This document shows, in pieces, positions 61,701-64,000 of a stretch of DNA of 64,000 bases. Within the stretch, counting starts at the first letter, position 1; each line of letters opens with the position of its first letter. This DNA is from Phylloscopus collybita (taxonomy: Eukaryota > Chordata > Aves > Passeriformes > Phylloscopidae). The stretch covers positions 3,782,001 through 3,846,000 of the forward strand of contig JAJNNQ010000006.1 of the NCBI GenBank assembly GCA_027886175.1. The letters run 5' to 3'. A program made the translations under genes and the position numbers. The notes beneath the pieces were generated by a model, which saw nothing but the letters and a program-made list of their open reading frames with translations, was not told the origin of the DNA and did no database searches.

Positions 61701-64000
61701 ATTCAGGACACATGGGAGCTTTCCATCCTATTGTTTGATTTATCCTACTCTTTGGCCTTAATTCATCAAATATTGGGACTATATTTGCAGCTTTTCTCTC
61801 TAAGGTCTTATTCAGAGTTGTTTGAAGTCAAGGGAATGATATCAACTGAGTTTAGACTGGTCTCTAAATATTGTGCCCTTTCTTATGGCACACAGAGGAA
61901 GGGCATCAGAAAATTACATGGTGTAATTACAAATGTTAAAATTAGTACAAATAGTGTAAACATTGCTGACTTTAAGCACCTAAATTGTTTATAGAACAAA
62001 CAAAAAGCTAATTAATAGGGAGATATATCTGAACTACAATCCCATTCTGGAGCTCAGTGATGGCTTACATGCAGCCTGGTGTTCCACAGCCAGAATATGA
62101 GCCCTCCTGTTTGAAGTTGTGTTTTCCTCATATGCCTCATTTCCTCGTAAGTAGGCAAGATCTTTCCTGCTGAATTAACTTTCTACAAGCTAGATCAAAA
62201 ACTGTCAGGAGTCCTGGGAAGGCAATTCAGAATGTCTGTCTCCATAAAGGAAATAATCTCTCTGAAGTTTCCTAAGAGCTCTTCAGTTTGTTTAATCTTG
62301 TCAACCATGCTTCCTCTTTAGTCAGTGAGGAGATAAATCCCAATCACAATGTAGAAGTTGGCAATTAAGAGTTCCACTCTACTTGATGGAGAAAAACTTC
62401 ATTCCAAAACCAGAGGAGAGGGTTGAAATAATTGAGGTGTCTCTTGAGGTTCTGATAATTTTCTTTTGACTCTAGAGAGATTCCAACCTACTCAGGAGGA
62501 AAACAAAAACCTTCTTTGTTAACTTAGAGGAAGACTATATTGTTCTGACACAAAATATGCCCGGTAGCAAAATCTCTGTATCCTAGACTTGAAGATTTGA
62601 TTTCTTAAAATATGGTTTCTGTACAATCACTAAACATACTCTGAATTAGCTATCTCCACTACAAAACCAGGACCAAAACACTGTTTAACTGAGGTTGCTA
62701 TACCTGGGTATTTAGGTCAAGTCCATGGGCTCTTGGTGAGTAATGAAACATGGCTGCAGTCCTCATGGCTTAAGTTGAATATGGGACAGTAAACACTGCT
62801 GATAAGCAAAGATCTGATGATCAAATTTTCTCCCTTGCATTCCTTCTTTCAACTATGTTTCCTCACTGTATACCATTTCTAGGCACTCTAAATAGTGACA
62901 CAGAACCCTCAAAAAAATTAGATTCAGTATATAAGAAAATATTCAAGGTATGCATGCTTTTATATGGGTTTCTTGTTTTTCTTTCTGATTTTGTGGCATT
63001 AGCATGCAAAACATGATATTGTCAAAAAGGTATCTGGGACTGCTGGATGACAGCCATGAGCCAGCGTGTGCCCAGCTAAGCAGCTTTTGGAACCATTGGA
63101 AAATGACCTCCTCTCCGTGTGATTTACTCTTAGCTTTCACTTTTCTCTTCATTACTCTGGGCAAGCAAATTTTGCTACCAGCTTGGTCAGGTCATTGAAG
63201 CGATAAGATAAACTTTGCAAGTTCTACATTCTTTACTTCTATTACTACCATTGTAATTACCAAAATTCAAATCCCATTCACCTAGCCAGTTAGATATGTG
63301 CGAAGACCATCAAGTACTCTTCATTTTGACCAGGTAAGTTCTGAGAAGGCTTTCTAGTAAATCTTTTCTTACCATTTGTTTTAAGGTACTGATTGTGTGG
63401 ATATGCATGTGTGAGTTAGCAGTTTAATATTTAAATGAATAATAATATTGTATACAAATTAATGATAATTTTATCTAGATTTTATTTTTTTAATTAAATT
63501 ATATTAAAATATCTCAATCTCTGAGTAAGCTCCAATGGATCTGTCACAGTCCATTATGCTCCAAAGTAGCCGTTAGGGCCTATTATGTCAATTATCATAT
63601 ACATCCATGACACATTGGGGTTTTTTTGTTTTTTTGTTTTATATATATATAAGCATTAAAATAAAGCCAAGAAGGGTCTGGATCACTCATGGTATTTAAA
63701 TGCAGCAGAGACCGTTCATCTGGAGGCTACTCACTGAAATCTCACTTTGGTCAGAGGTAGCTGAAAAATTCTGTTCAGGGATGCTTATAAAAGAGGCTTA
63801 GTGTCTCAAAAAATCATGTCTGAGGCACCAAAGTTCATGGAACTTCTGAAAATTCCTTCAATGATTACAGGATTAGGTCCTTACTTCAGGTTTCAATATT
63901 TCATAGTGCAGCTGGACAAATACTTGTAAGGTTGAAACTGACCTGCTGTCTTCACCAGATGAGTGCAAACAGAGTCACATGTCCAGTGACCTTCTCAAGC
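58725..64000. other. AT-rich non-coding stretch to the window end
   Basis: No gene, CR1 or LTR was recognised with confidence. About 58880-59000 holds TAATTA-type homeodomain-like words (ACTAATTAATACTAATGG) in otherwise unique sequence. About 61650-61990 carries a 113-codon plus frame of no known family and text that could be an ancient amniote repeat. T-rich and TATATA patches occur at 63619-63652. Confidence 0.45.

Noticed and set aside
1..64000. CRISPR arrays, bacterial operons, tRNA or rRNA genes, mitochondrial insertions
   Set aside because: I looked for regularly spaced repeats, cloverleaf-like and rRNA-like text and mitochondrial gene text, and saw none. The repeat content is that of a bird nuclear genome.

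Overview
The window looks like avian nuclear DNA from a gene-poor, AT-rich region. The main evidence is the interspersed repeats. There are at least six fragments of CR1, the dominant LINE of birds and other reptiles, and several still read as reverse-transcriptase or C-terminal CR1 protein. There are also solo retroviral LTRs of the avian type that begins TGTCCTGGTTTCAG. I see no CpG island, no tRNA or rRNA gene, no bacterial-type operon and no complete protein-coding gene. The order or species cannot be fixed by eye.

Layout. 1-4270: AT-rich unique sequence. 4270-5640: a long, badly decayed CR1 on the + strand. 6372-6789: a probable LTR of a separate family. 7487-7560: a 58-base poly-A run. 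9.6-11.9 kb: a patchwork of CR1 pieces in both orientations. 13170-13738 and 16795-17333: two solo LTRs of one broad family, both +. 18441-18663 (-): the only stretch that looks like a genuine internal protein-coding exon, with an open phase-consistent frame, a strong acceptor and a GTGAGA donor. 20.4-33.1 kb: low-complexity G/T or A/C tracts separated by CR1 pieces at 25.1, 28.0 and 30.7 kb. 33.1-40.2 kb: featureless. About 40.2-40.64 kb: an unclassified LTR-like block with two stem-loops. 42161-42560: a third related solo LTR. 43411-43449: a poly-T run. 46.7 and 49.2-49.7 kb: two GC-richer patches with unusually long minus-strand frames that I cannot identify. 56286-56424: a 75-bp tandem duplication. 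57132-57840: CR1 on the - strand. 58672-58724: a compound TTA/TTG microsatellite. The rest, to 64000, is AT-rich with nothing recognisable.

The genes do not form a pathway here. The picture is of an intergenic desert or a very large intron shaped by old CR1 insertions and LTR recombination. The candidate exon at 18.4-18.7 kb is the best lead to a host transcription unit on the minus strand. I found no evidence of a new multi-gene system.
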